Below are positions 7,837-16,559 of a stretch of 64,000 nucleotides of DNA, in pieces. Position numbers and translations under genes: made by a program. Under the pieces are notes generated by a model that was given only the letters and a program-made list of their open reading frames with translations, was not told the DNA's origin and searched no databases. This DNA is from an uncultured Pseudomonadota bacterium (lineage in GTDB: Bacteria; Pseudomonadota; Alphaproteobacteria; RF32; CAG-239). The stretch spans positions 1-64,000 of the forward strand of contig CASFRM010000002.1 in the NCBI GenBank assembly GCA_949297185.1, read 5' to 3'. Position 1 is the first letter of the stretch. The number at the start of each line of letters is the position of its first letter.

Positions 7837-10329
7837 ATGAGTGAGGAAATAGAGGATTTTGAAGGCAAAAAATTTGTAGTGTCAAAAGAGCAAGGTAGTG
7901 AAATTTGGACCTCGGTAGATAATTCTGATTGGAAGTTTAAGCTCGTCGATATGAGCTTGTATCAAGGTGAAAATGCTTTAAATTTGGGGTTAAGGTATTC
8001 GCGTAGCATAGCCTTAAAACCGGAAAATTTACCAGATGTAATGCCAATTATAGATAAAATGTTTATACCAATGTATAAAGGTAATTATGTTCAGGGTGCG
8101 GTTAAAGCTGGAAATATAATGTGCGTTTGTAATGCTAGTGAAATTCCATCGTCTAAATTCCAAGGATCAATTTATGCGGCTAGGCTGAATACTGGTATGG
8201 GAGCTTTAACTAGATATGTGGGTGAAAAGCGCTTATATTTGAGTCCCGGAAAGTCAACGTTTTTTAATGATAAATATTTGCGTCAACTTAATAAAGAAGA
8301 TACATTGACTTGTTTGGACTTGATTGAAGCAAGAGAAAATATTTCTTATTTAGATTCTGAAGTAAGAGTATATTTGAACAAAATGGCTGCGATTATGAAA
8401 CAGGTGTCTCAAGAAACCGATTTGGATAGATTAGTTACAGTAGCAGAAAAGTTGTTAGAAAAAAATAAAAATTGGGATTATTATACTAATAAAGAAGTTA
8501 GTAATTTTTGGATGTCGGTGGTTTCCTTAAAGCCAGAATTGGCTGAGACAGGGATGTCTTATGTGGAAAAAGCCAGAGAAGCATACGCAAAAGAACATAA
8601 AGAGATATTGGAAGTTGAAGATAAAAATCACGATTATATAATTTTTTTACAAGGTGCTTTAAGTTTAGCTTCGGGTGATAATCGCTTAAAGCTGTTAGGT
8701 ATGTTAGCGAAAGAAATAAAAAATAATCAGCATCTATCGTCTTCAGATATGTATTTTTGTCGTAATACACCTTTTAGTGTTTCATATTGCGAGGCATTAA
8801 CTCCTCAAAATAAAAAAGAAGAGCAAATTATTACAGATATTTTAAAAACCACTGCAAAAAGAGATACAACTGTATTTCTTCATCTAGAGATGCTTAATCA
8901 AAAACCTGAATTGGCTCCTGTATTATTGCCAATTGTAGGTTCGCTTAAAGATAAAGACATCTGGGGATTTGAGGAGTTTTCTGAATGGCTTACAAAAAAT
9001 TATGAACAGCACAAGGATATTATAAAAGCCAGTGGTTTGGTGAAATATTTGGATAATAATTATGTGCAACAATGGGCCTTAAAAGATCATTCGATAATTA
9101 AAGAGTTAAAATATATATCGGAAGAGAATTTTTCGGGGTTTGCAAAAATTTATGAAGATTATGCTACAAAAATTCTTGAAAATGATGGTGCTGACATTGT
9201 AGGAAAGAAAAATGTTGTATTAAAAAGAGACAAATCAGCTCAGGAAATTATGAAAAATATTAAGGATAAAATTCTTGATAACAAAAGTGGATATGTTGAT
9301 AGATCTTTTCAAATATGGTTGGTAAAAAATGCGCAAGAGTTTCCTAATTTTGCCAATGAGTGCATAAAATCAGCAAATTTGCCGTTTGTGGAAATGTGTG
9401 TAAACAATATTGAAAATCCTAAAAAAGAAAATATTGCTTCTTTGCTAAATAGATTGGAAGCAAAAGAAGCTACTACTTTTGAAGATTTTCAGAAGGCAAG
9501 AGAGTTCGTTGCTCGTCGCGATATGTGTCGTTTCGTGTGTAAGAGGTTTAATATGGAACATCCATATATTCATGATGGAAAACTATATTTTAATAGTTCT
9601 ACAAACGTAGACGAAGGGCAATTATCTTATGATATGGCGGAAGCAGGAATAGATAATAGAAAAGTAGCGGAAAGAACTGTTAAGTTGTTTTCTTTGTTAA
9701 ATGAAAGACCAGGAGTGCATGGATCGGAATATAATGATTATTATCCTTCTGTTTTAAGGCCATTGGCAGAGATGCAGGAAATGCAAGACTGGATGTATCC
9801 GGTGATGATAAAAGCTGTGCAAAGTGGAAGTTTGAATACATACAGCGAAAGATTGCCCAGCGAGCGAACTTTGTTTGATTGTTGCAAGGCTTGGAAAATC
9901 TGCCCCGAGATGCCGCAGAGGTTGGCCGAAAAAGTGGGACGTCACAGTTTGTACGGCAGAATGCTCGCCGGTGCGGTATTTGAGCAGATGAGTAAGCAGG
10001 GAAAAACCGAGCCGGAGGAATGGAAAGAAAATAAGGCATTGCATGAGAAGTTTTTTGAAGAACTGTCACGAGCCGAAAAAATGGACAGAGCAAAAGCCTT
10101 GAAACAGTACATTCCTAACACGACTGTTAATCGTAAAAGATTGGTTGGTGCAGCTCTGGAAGAAGGAGGTGTGGAAAATACTCCGGATAACTTTAGAGGT
10201 CTGTACCAAAAAATGCGTAACGAGGGCGTGTTTGATAAAATGTTGGCTAAACCGAAAGAGGCAAAAACAACATTTAATTCAAGATTGCTGGTTGAAACGG
10301 CTCGCAGAAAACACAGTAAAGGTAAATAG
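7837..10329 (+). CDS. Large protein of unknown function
   Basis: The ATG at 7837 follows AAGGAGA at 7823-7829 and is preferred to 7816, which lies beside the terminator. The product is about 830 residues, apparently cytoplasmic with no signal peptide or membrane segment, rich in Lys and Glu and largely helical in character. I recognise no family or catalytic motif. Base composition changes within the gene: the stretch to about 9.5 kb is very AT-rich, while the last 700 bases use more G and C and resemble neighbouring housekeeping genes. It is preceded by a structured region plus terminator and followed by a terminator, so it forms its own unit inside the insertion between rplO and secY. Confidence 0.75.
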   Translation: MSEEIEDFEGKKFVVSKEQGSEIWTSVDNSDWKFKLVDMSLYQGENALNLGLRYSRSIALKPENLPDVMPIIDKMFIPMYKGNYVQGAVKAGNIMCVCNASEIPSSKFQGSIYAARLNTGMGALTRYVGEKRLYLSPGKSTFFNDKYLRQLNKEDTLTCLDLIEARENISYLDSEVRVYLNKMAAIMKQVSQETDLDRLVTVAEKLLEKNKNWDYYTNKEVSNFWMSVVSLKPELAETGMSYVEKAREAYAKEHKEILEVEDKNHDYIIFLQGALSLASGDNRLKLLGMLAKEIKNNQHLSSSDMYFCRNTPFSVSYCEALTPQNKKEEQIITDILKTTAKRDTTVFLHLEMLNQKPELAPVLLPIVGSLKDKDIWGFEEFSEWLTKNYEQHKDIIKASGLVKYLDNNYVQQWALKDHSIIKELKYISEENFSGFAKIYEDYATKILENDGADIVGKKNVVLKRDKSAQEIMKNIKDKILDNKSGYVDRSFQIWLVKNAQEFPNFANECIKSANLPFVEMCVNNIENPKKENIASLLNRLEAKEATTFEDFQKAREFVARRDMCRFVCKRFNMEHPYIHDGKLYFNSSTNVDEGQLSYDMAEAGIDNRKVAERTVKLFSLLNERPGVHGSEYNDYYPSVLRPLAEMQEMQDWMYPVMIKAVQSGSLNTYSERLPSERTLFDCCKAWKICPEMPQRLAEKVGRHSLYGRMLAGAVFEQMSKQGKTEPEEWKENKALHEKFFEELSRAEKMDRAKALKQYIPNTTVNRKRLVGAALEEGGVENTPDNFRGLYQKMRNEGVFDKMLAKPKEAKTTFNSRLLVETARRKHSKGK

Positions 10330-10350
10330 TATTTGATTGTCGCCTTGCAT

Positions 10351-10383
10351 AAAAAAGCGGTTCATTTTCATGAGCCGCTTTTT
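10351..10383 (+). terminator. Terminator after the orphan gene
   Basis: A hairpin with stem GCGGTTCAT/ATGAGCCGC and loop TTTC, preceded by six A and followed by a T-run. The stem is identical to the rplO terminator at 6465-6496; only the loop differs, as its reverse complement. Confidence 0.87.
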
Positions 10384-10413
10384 GGGGGTGTAAATTATTT
10401 ATTCTAAAGGTGA

Positions 10414-10972
10414 TTATTTGTCGGGAGTGTATAAATATACTTTTGCTTTTATTATGCCCCAGGTGATACTGATCTCTGATTTTAATTTTATGTCGGCAAG
10501 CTTGAATACTTCGGATATAACAAGACTGCCTTTGGTTAATTCTTTATTTAATTTACTGCCGATTTTTTCTTCAATACCGGTTCCGAGATAACACAGCACC
10601 AAGTCGTACTTGCTTAAATCTTCCTTAAAAAAAATCGCGGTAGAGAATTGTTACATTGGGCAGATTGCGGGTTTTGTATACCGCAAGCATATAAGGAATG
10701 ATATCCCATTCATAACCTACAAATTCCGTATCGGGAAATTGACGCGCCAGAGGAATGAGCAGACTGCCGGAGCCACAGCCTAAATCGGCAACTTTGGCTT
10801 GAGGATTTTGGTTTATAAACAATCCTGCCTGCTTGATTACTTCTTGTTTGGGACGACCAAAAGAAGCAATAAACGGCGGGTTTTTGCCATTGCTTTTTAT
10901 AAAATAAAATATTAGCCAAATATTCAATAGACATGCAATGGCAAAGATAACAAAGGAAAAGTATAGTAACAT
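10414..10972 (-). pseudogene. Membrane-anchored class I SAM-dependent methyltransferase, frameshifted
   Basis: The N-terminal frame (10972 to about 10625) starts MLLYFSF, has one membrane segment (about residues 2-24) and then the SAM-binding motif VADLGCGSGSLLIPLA followed by an acidic residue at the end of the next strand (VGYEWD). It stops after ILYRDFF in a run of eight A (10627-10634 on the plus strand). With one base fewer the frame continues as KEDLSKYDLVLCYLGTG and runs to 10414, completing a roughly 185-residue methyltransferase. The lesion may be a sequence error, a real null allele or a slippage site. The substrate is unknown. An attenuator-like leader precedes it. Confidence 0.75.
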
Positions 10973-10992
10973 ATGTGCAGCTCCATCTTATT

Positions 10993-11020
10993 AAAAAAAG
11001 CCGCCGTTTAAAAAGGCGAC
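10993..11020 (-). terminator. Terminator hairpin in the methyltransferase leader
   Basis: On the minus strand GTCGCC pairs with GGCGGC around a nine-base loop and is followed by seven T. Its position directly before the ribosome site of the methyltransferase gene suggests conditional termination. Confidence 0.75.
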
Positions 11021-11123
11021 TGGAAGTTGGTAACTACCGAAAGATAGTGCGACATATTGACTGAAATAGCGTATTTTGCCGCCTTCCAGTCATGAAAGAC
11101 TTTCAGGCGTGCAAATGTTTCAG
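10993..11123 (-). promoter_or_regulatory. Attenuator-like structured leader of the methyltransferase gene
   Basis: Read on the minus strand, a helix between 11083-11091 and 11018-11026 (GACTGGAAG/CTTCCAGTC) overlaps the 5' arm of a terminator hairpin (11015-11020 with 11000-11005), which is followed by a T-run at 10999-10993. The two structures compete for 11018-11020. The T-run ends about ten bases before GGAG and the ATG at 10972. The arrangement is that of a transcription attenuator or riboswitch, but I cannot match the upstream fold to a known class. A standalone RNA is the alternative. Confidence 0.5.
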
Positions 11124-11215
11124 TTTTACATAAGCAGACATTTTTGGAGAGGTTGCCATAATCCGGAATAAATATATCAAAAATGTAATTTGCGTGGTGT
11201 AAGTGGATAATTTTG

Positions 11216-11243
11216 TTGAATTAAAAATTTTTTAGTGTATTAA
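11216..11243 (+). promoter_or_regulatory. Probable sigma-70 promoter for secY
   Basis: TTGAAT at 11216-11221 and TATTAA at 11238-11243 are separated by 16 bases. It fits the need for a new promoter here, because secY is cut off from the spc operon by other genes and terminators. Confidence 0.5.
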
Positions 11244-11258
11244 TATCTTAGCTTAAAA

Positions 11259-11287
11259 GGACTCTGTGTTTGAGTCCGTGGTTTTTT
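11259..11287 (+). terminator. Terminator-like hairpin in the secY leader
   Basis: GGACTC (11259-11264) pairs with GAGTCC (11272-11277), followed after four bases by six T. It lies between the proposed promoter and the secY ATG at 11314, so it may act as an attenuator. The short stem makes it weaker than other terminators in the window. Confidence 0.5.
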
Positions 11288-11313
11288 GTATTTAAAAAGT
11301 AAGGATTGTTAAA

Positions 11314-12663
11314 ATGGTTTCATTAGCAGAAAAAATGGCCGCAAATATGGATATGTCAGCATTCAGTAAAGCTGATGAGTTGAAAAAAAGATTGTGGTTT
11401 ACCGTCTTGGCTCTTATCGTATTTAGAATTGGTACTTTTGTGCCGCTGCCGGGAATTGATTCTACAGTGGTAGCTGAACTGTTCAGCCGTAACTCCGGAG
11501 GTCTGCTCGGTATGTTTAATATGTTTGCCGGTGGTGCTTTGGAACGTATGACAATTTTTGCTCTTAACATTATGCCATACATCTCGGCTTCGATTATCGT
11601 GCAGTTAGGACAATCTATTATTCCGTCGTTGCAGTCTTTGAAAAAAGAAGGCGAAGCCGGTCATCGCAAGATTACACAATATACCCGCTATTTGACTGTG
11701 TTGATTACCATTGTTCAGGGTTATGGTATTGCGGTTGGCTTGGAAAGCATGAGCAATGCAAGCGGAATGTCGGCTGTTTTGTTGCCGGGTGCTTTGTTTA
11801 AGTTCACCACTATAGTTTCTTTAGTTGGCGGTACAATGTTTATCGTATGGTTGGGTGAACAAATCACATCAAGAGGTGTCGGAAACGGTTCGTCTCTTAT
11901 CATTACCGTTGGTATTATTGCCAATATCCCGGCTGCTTTGGCTCAGACTTTTGAGTTGGGTCGTGTCGGTTCTATGTCGGCCGGTGTTATCTTGATGCTC
12001 TTGGTAATGGCTGTGGCTTTGGTTTATTTGATTATTTTCGTTGAAAGAGCTCAACGCAAAATCATTATTCAATACCCCAAGAGACAAGCAATGGGAAGAA
12101 TGGGTGCTGCCGAAAGTTCGCACTTGCCTCTCAAAATTAACCCGACCGGTGTTATTCCGCCGATTTTTGCAAGCTCTTTGTTGTTGTTGCCGATTACCAT
12201 TGCTAATTTGTCTGCTGAGAACGGTCCGGCTTGGGTGCAAACCTTGTCGCAAATGCTTGGTCACGGACAACCTTTGTATTTAGCTTTGTATGCTTTCTTG
12301 ATTGCATTCTTTGCATTTTTCTATACCGCAATCGTTTTCAATCCGGAAGAAACTGCCGAAAACTTGAAAAAACACGGTGGTTTTGTGGCCGGTATCAGAC
12401 CGGGTAAAAATACGGCTGAGTATCTTGACTATGTTATTACTCGTTTGACCGTGCTCGGTGCAGTATATTTGGTCGGCTTGTGTATCTTGCCTGAGGTGTT
12501 GATTACGAAACTCTCAGTTCCTTTCGTTTTGGGCGGTACAACATTGCTTATCGTGGTTCAAGTTACCATGGATTTTGTCGGACAGATTCAATCACATTTG
12601 ATTGCTTATCAGTATGAATCATTAATCCGCAAGGCTTCGTTGGCCGGAAAGAAGAGAAGATAA
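11314..12663 (+). CDS. secY: Protein translocase subunit SecY
   Basis: SecY forms the channel of the Sec translocon in the inner membrane with SecE and SecG. The 449-residue protein has ten hydrophobic segments. Recognisable motifs are GTFVPLPGID before the plug, FALNIMPYISASIIVQL, GQQ-like loop GEQITSRGVGNGSSLII, and RPGKNTAEYLDYVITRLT in the cytoplasmic loop that binds the ribosome and SecA. GGATTG precedes the ATG. adk starts one base after the stop codon, the usual alphaproteobacterial neighbour. Confidence 0.98.
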   Translation: MVSLAEKMAANMDMSAFSKADELKKRLWFTVLALIVFRIGTFVPLPGIDSTVVAELFSRNSGGLLGMFNMFAGGALERMTIFALNIMPYISASIIVQLGQSIIPSLQSLKKEGEAGHRKITQYTRYLTVLITIVQGYGIAVGLESMSNASGMSAVLLPGALFKFTTIVSLVGGTMFIVWLGEQITSRGVGNGSSLIITVGIIANIPAALAQTFELGRVGSMSAGVILMLLVMAVALVYLIIFVERAQRKIIIQYPKRQAMGRMGAAESSHLPLKINPTGVIPPIFASSLLLLPITIANLSAENGPAWVQTLSQMLGHGQPLYLALYAFLIAFFAFFYTAIVFNPEETAENLKKHGGFVAGIRPGKNTAEYLDYVITRLTVLGAVYLVGLCILPEVLITKLSVPFVLGGTTLLIVVQVTMDFVGQIQSHLIAYQYESLIRKASLAGKKRR

Positions 12664-12664
12664 G

Positions 12665-13333
12665 ATGCCGAATTTGAAAAAAGGAATCTATGTCGTATTA
12701 ACCGGTGCGCCGGGGTGCGGAAAGGGTACTCAGGCCAGATTGCTTAAGGAAAGACTCGGTATACCTCATCTTTCAACGGGTGAGATGCTTCGCGCCGAGG
12801 GACATACAGGCTCTGAATTAGGGCTTAAAATTAAGGCATTGATTGATAAAGGTAACCTAGTGCCAGATGAGATGATTATCGATATGCTAAAAAATAGAAT
12901 CGAGCAAGATGATTGTCAAAATGGTTTTATTTTGGATGGGTTTCCGAGAACTTTACCGCAGGCAGAGGCTTTGGATGAGCTGTTGAAAGAGAAAAATATT
13001 ACTCTTGATGCCGTAATTGAAATCCAAGTACCGGATGAAATTATCATGGAACGTATTCTTGGTCGTTATGCTTGTATGAAATGCGGACAGGGATATCATG
13101 ATAAATATCAAAAACCCAAAGTTTATGGCGTTTGTGATACTTGCGGTGGAACCGAATTTTATCGCCGAATCGATGATAATCGTACAACCGTACAAAATCG
13201 ACTCGTCAATTATAGAGCTTTGACTTATCCTACAATTCCTTATTTTGAAAAGGAAGGTTTGCTCAAATGTGTTGACGGAACCGGTTCAATCGAGGCGGTG
13301 GCTAATAAAATCGACAGCGTTTTGGGCGTGTGA
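12665..13333 (+). CDS. adk: Adenylate kinase
   Basis: Converts ATP and AMP to two ADP. The 222-residue product has the P-loop GAPGCGKGT at residues 14-22, LSTGEMLR, and DGFPRTLPQA. The lid carries four cysteines (137, 140, 157, 160 in two CxxC pairs), so this is the zinc-binding form rather than the hydrogen-bonded lid of E. coli. It follows secY directly. It ends before a strong promoter, so it is probably the last gene of the secY unit. Confidence 0.97.
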   Translation: MPNLKKGIYVVLTGAPGCGKGTQARLLKERLGIPHLSTGEMLRAEGHTGSELGLKIKALIDKGNLVPDEMIIDMLKNRIEQDDCQNGFILDGFPRTLPQAEALDELLKEKNITLDAVIEIQVPDEIIMERILGRYACMKCGQGYHDKYQKPKVYGVCDTCGGTEFYRRIDDNRTTVQNRLVNYRALTYPTIPYFEKEGLLKCVDGTGSIEAVANKIDSVLGV

Positions 13334-13399
13334 AGCTCATAAATACTGTTTAAATTTTGAAAAAATTGTATTTTTTTGGAATTTTTGTGAAATCTGTGG

Positions 13400-13427
13400 T
13401 TGACACTAACAAATTTTGTCATATAAT
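13400..13427 (+). promoter_or_regulatory. Near-consensus sigma-70 promoter for rpsM-rpsK-rpoA
   Basis: A perfect TTGACA (13400-13405) and a perfect TATAAT (13422-13427) with a 16-base spacer lie between adk and rpsM. This is the best promoter in the window and implies that the alpha operon is transcribed separately from secY-adk. Confidence 0.9.
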
Positions 13428-13495
13428 CCGGCTTAATTTTGAAAAGTGGTGATCAACTTTTTGAATGTGTTTAATCTTTTAAATGGAGAGTTAAT

Positions 13496-13864
13496 TTGGC
13501 TCGTATAGCTGGTGTAAATATTCCAACTGCCAAGAAAATTGAGATCGCTTTGACCTATATCTATGGCATTGGTAGAAAAACTGCTCAGGACATTTGCAAA
13601 AAATCCGGTGTTTCTGCAGATCGCCGTGTTCATGAGTTGAGTGAAGAAGAAGTTGCTAAAATTCGTGAAGTTATTGACAACGACGTTGTGGTTGAAGGTG
13701 AACTTCGCCGCGAAGTGGGTGTTAATATCAAAAGATTGATGGATCTCGGTTGTTACAGAGGTTTGCGTCATCGTAAGGGCTTGCCGGTAAGAGGTCAGAG
13801 CACCAAACAAAATGCAAGAACCCGTAAAGGTAAACGCAAAACCGTAGCTAACAAGAAGAAATAA
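13496..13864 (+). CDS. rpsM: 30S ribosomal protein S13
   Basis: S13 sits at the top of the 30S head and forms bridges to the 50S subunit and P-site tRNA. The 122-residue product starts [20 protein letters not shown] and ends with the [18 protein letters not shown] tail, both standard. The start codon is TTG, supported by GGAGAG at 13485-13490 and by the correct N-terminus. Confidence 0.97.
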   Translation: MARIAGVNIPTAKKIEIALTYIYGIGRKTAQDICKKSGVSADRRVHELSEEEVAKIREVIDNDVVVEGELRREVGVNIKRLMDLGCYRGLRHRKGLPVRGQSTKQNARTRKGKRKTVANKKK

Positions 13865-13875
13865 GGTGAGTTGAA

Positions 13876-14268
13876 ATGGCAAAAGCAGTATCACAACGTA
13901 TTAAAAGAAAAGAAAAGAAGAATATTTCCGCGGGTGTTGCCCACATCAATTCTACTTTCAATAATACCAGAGTTACCATTACCGATGCTCAAGGTAACAC
14001 CGTGGCTTGGTCTACAGCAGGCGCTCAAGGCTTTAAAGGTTCTAGAAAATCTACTCCTTATGCCGCTCAAGTTGCTGCTGAAGAAGCCGGTAAAAAGGCT
14101 CAGGAACATGGTATGAAAACTTTGGAAGTCGAAGTTAAAGGTCCGGGTTCCGGAAGAGAATCTGCTATCAGAGCTTTGCAGGTTATCGGTTTTACTATTA
14201 CTACAATTCGTGATGTAACTCCGATCCCCCACAATGGTTGCAGATTGAGAAAAAGACGCCGCGTATAG
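13876..14268 (+). CDS. rpsK: 30S ribosomal protein S11
   Basis: S11 is on the 30S platform close to the E-site mRNA. The 130-residue product has [21 protein letters not shown] and ends with [18 protein letters not shown], the invariant C-terminus. A GGTGAG ribosome site is present. A hairpin (14286-14292 with 14301-14307) lies in the spacer before rpoA but has no T-run, so it is not a simple terminator. Confidence 0.98.
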   Translation: MAKAVSQRIKRKEKKNISAGVAHINSTFNNTRVTITDAQGNTVAWSTAGAQGFKGSRKSTPYAAQVAAEEAGKKAQEHGMKTLEVEVKGPGSGRESAIRALQVIGFTITTIRDVTPIPHNGCRLRKRRRV

Positions 14269-14365
14269 TGTTTCTTTTGTGGAGGTTGCGGATGGCTCAG
14301 TCCGCAATCTCTGTTGTTGTTTGTTTGAACTTTGCTTCTAGGCAAAATTTTTAGAGGGCATTCCA

Positions 14366-15376
14366 GTGATTCAAAAAAATTGGCAAGAACTTATTAAACC
14401 GACTAACTTGAATATTTCTGCTCTGGAAGGGGCTAATAAAACCAAGATAGTCGTTGAACCCTTGGAAAGAGGCTTTGGTTTGACTTTGGGTAATGCTTTA
14501 CGCAGAGTCTTGTTGTCGTCTTTGCAAGGCGGTGCTGTTACAAGTATCAAAATTGACGGCGTGTTGCATGAATTTTCTGTTATTCCAGGTGTCAGAGAAG
14601 ATGTTACCGACATCGTGTTGAATATTAAATGCTTGGCTGTTGCCGTACATGGTGAAGGTCAGAAAACTATGTCGTTGAAGGCTGAAGGTCCTTGCACCGT
14701 TACTGCCTCTATGATTGAAACCGGTCATGATGTTGAAATCATGAATCCTGATTTGGTTATTTGCAACCTTGATGCCGGTGCTAAAATCAATATGGAAATG
14801 ACTGTCGGTACAGGCAAAGGTTATGTGCCGGCTGCTATGAATAAAACTGCCGATACTCCGATTGGTGTTATTCCGGTTGACGCTATTTATTCTCCGGTAA
14901 GAAAAGTTTCTTACAAAGTTGAGAATACTCGTGTTGGTCAAGCTACCGACTATGATAAATTGACATTGGTTGTTGAAACCAATGGTGTGGTTACTCCGGA
15001 AGATGCTGTAGCTTATGCTGCAAGAATCTTGCAAGACCAGTTGAAGCCGTTTATCAACTTTGACGAGCCGGAAGCTGAGGCTGAGGCCGAAAAAGAAGAA
15101 TTGCCGTTTAACCGCAATCTTTTGAAGAAAGTTGAAGAACTTGAATTGTCGGTTCGTTCGGCTAACTGCTTGAAGAATGATAATATCGTTTATATCGGTG
15201 ATTTGGTTCAAAAAACTGAGGCTGAAATGTTGCGTACTCCTAACTTTGGTCGTAAATCTTTGAACGAGATTAAAGAAGTGTTGGCTAAGATGGGAATCCA
15301 TCTCGGTATGGATACTCCGGGTTGGCCGCCAGAGAATATTGAAGAGTTGATTCGTCGTTGCGATGAAACATTCTAA
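14366..15376 (+). CDS. rpoA: DNA-directed RNA polymerase subunit alpha
   Basis: Alpha dimerises to nucleate core polymerase and contacts upstream promoter DNA and activators. The 336-residue product has the N-terminal domain ([19 protein letters not shown]) and the C-terminal domain (about 265-336) with the helix-hairpin-helix region [17 protein letters not shown]. The start codon is GTG with GAGGG upstream. A strong terminator follows, and rplQ, the usual next gene, is absent. Confidence 0.98.
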   Translation: MIQKNWQELIKPTNLNISALEGANKTKIVVEPLERGFGLTLGNALRRVLLSSLQGGAVTSIKIDGVLHEFSVIPGVREDVTDIVLNIKCLAVAVHGEGQKTMSLKAEGPCTVTASMIETGHDVEIMNPDLVICNLDAGAKINMEMTVGTGKGYVPAAMNKTADTPIGVIPVDAIYSPVRKVSYKVENTRVGQATDYDKLTLVVETNGVVTPEDAVAYAARILQDQLKPFINFDEPEAEAEAEKEELPFNRNLLKKVEELELSVRSANCLKNDNIVYIGDLVQKTEAEMLRTPNFGRKSLNEIKEVLAKMGIHLGMDTPGWPPENIEELIRRCDETF

Positions 15377-15387
15377 TTAAAGATTTG

Positions 15388-15415
15388 AACCCCGCCAAAA
15401 AATGGCGGGGTTTTT
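15388..15415 (+). terminator. Terminator after rpoA
   Basis: AACCCCGCC (15388-15396) pairs with GGCGGGGTT (15404-15412) and is followed by a T-run. It closes the rpsM-rpsK-rpoA unit. Confidence 0.93.
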
Positions 15416-15756
15416 GTTTGCGTATTTGTGGGCAAATTGGGGATTTTGAGCGGTGTCGGGTAGTTGATTAAAACTGAGCAAAACTCTTTGGGCTGTGAGT
15501 TAGTGAAATGATGTAGAGTTTGAGAATGCGCATTTGCTTGAGTTTCGGTAAAATACGGAAATTTGTTTGTCAGATAGAAAGTGCGATGTCGGTGTGGCGG
15601 GTGTGAAATGGAAAGTGGCGATTTAAATAATTTAATTTTATTGTGCTTAAGCAGGATGTTGACGGAGCTGTATTTTTTTTGTTGATTTATGTCTAAAAAA
15701 GAGGCATATGGAAAGCATATAACTTAATTATTAACTTAATAAATATATTCACAATT
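15416..15756. other. Intergenic region with no recognised feature
   Basis: About 340 bases between the rpoA terminator and the next gene. I see no gene, no RNA and no trace of rplQ, which normally lies here. Confidence 0.5.
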
Positions 15757-16413
15757 ATGATTCAGAAAATTAAAATTCCAAAAGTAAATGCTTCGCTTAA
15801 GGAGTGGGCAGGGTTTGCAGCAATGGCTCCGCGTAAGGCTGTGGTTTTGGCTTATGAAAAAAATGTAAAAAGATCAGACATAGACGCGGAAATAATTAAA
15901 TTACTGGAGGCGAGAATATTCTCGTTTGACAGAGAGTTCGCGTACTTCTGCTCCGACGATATTTTTGGTGGCTGTCTGGAGGTTCGACCTCGTGCGACCA
16001 ACAGTGAGATTAAAGAGCAGGTAAGGAAAGGCGGAATAGAGTTTCCATGTCTAATCGTGGAGGAAAATCCTTTGCTTTCGGGCGGAGGGTGGTTTCGCGG
16101 AATTGCCATCACCGATAAACTCGTAATTGCGGGGGTGATTGCTGAAGCTATCGATTTTCCTAAGGCTGAGTCTATTGTTAAGGTGGATAATATGCAACTT
16201 TTGACACCTGAGGATGTGGAAATCTTAAATGATGGAAAGATGGAGTTTGTCTCCGAATTGTTTAGGATTTTTAATACCTCTATTAACAATAGGAGGTATT
16301 GGTTGGATGCTAAAATCGGTGCCGATCAGGTGGTTTGGACAATCGGCAATCCGTGTAAATTTTCCGGTATGCCAACAGAAAACACAAGGGCGGCAATTAT
16401 TGCAAAACTTTAG
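15757..16413 (+). CDS. Protein of unknown function
   Basis: A 218-residue, probably soluble protein with no signal peptide or membrane segment. I do not recognise a family. It has a PSGGGW-like turn (LLSGGGWFRG) and alternating charged and hydrophobic segments suggesting an alpha/beta fold. No clear ribosome site precedes the ATG at 15757, so a later in-frame start such as 15823 is possible. It stands alone between two terminators, in the place where rplQ would be expected after rpoA. The sequence has no resemblance to L17. Confidence 0.6.
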   Translation: MIQKIKIPKVNASLKEWAGFAAMAPRKAVVLAYEKNVKRSDIDAEIIKLLEARIFSFDREFAYFCSDDIFGGCLEVRPRATNSEIKEQVRKGGIEFPCLIVEENPLLSGGGWFRGIAITDKLVIAGVIAEAIDFPKAESIVKVDNMQLLTPEDVEILNDGKMEFVSELFRIFNTSINNRRYWLDAKIGADQVVWTIGNPCKFSGMPTENTRAAIIAKL

Positions 16414-16425
16414 GAGGTTTATTTG

Positions 16426-16466
16426 GAGCTTTTGTACTTTTTTATAGGTGCAAAAGCTCTTTTTTT
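16426..16466 (+). terminator. Terminator before gyrA
   Basis: GAGCTTTTG (16426-16434) pairs with CAAAAGCTC (16451-16459), followed by seven T. Confidence 0.85.
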
Positions 16467-16559
16467 ATGGGTATAACCAACAAAAAAAAGTGGTTGCCAA
16501 ATTAAAAAATTGCTATCATCCAAACAGTTTGTAATTGTTGATATTAAAGGAATGTAACA

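Noticed and set aside
14498..15301. 267-codon minus-strand frame opposite rpoA
   Set aside because: Shadow frame of rpoA, with no own ribosome site or homology that I can see.
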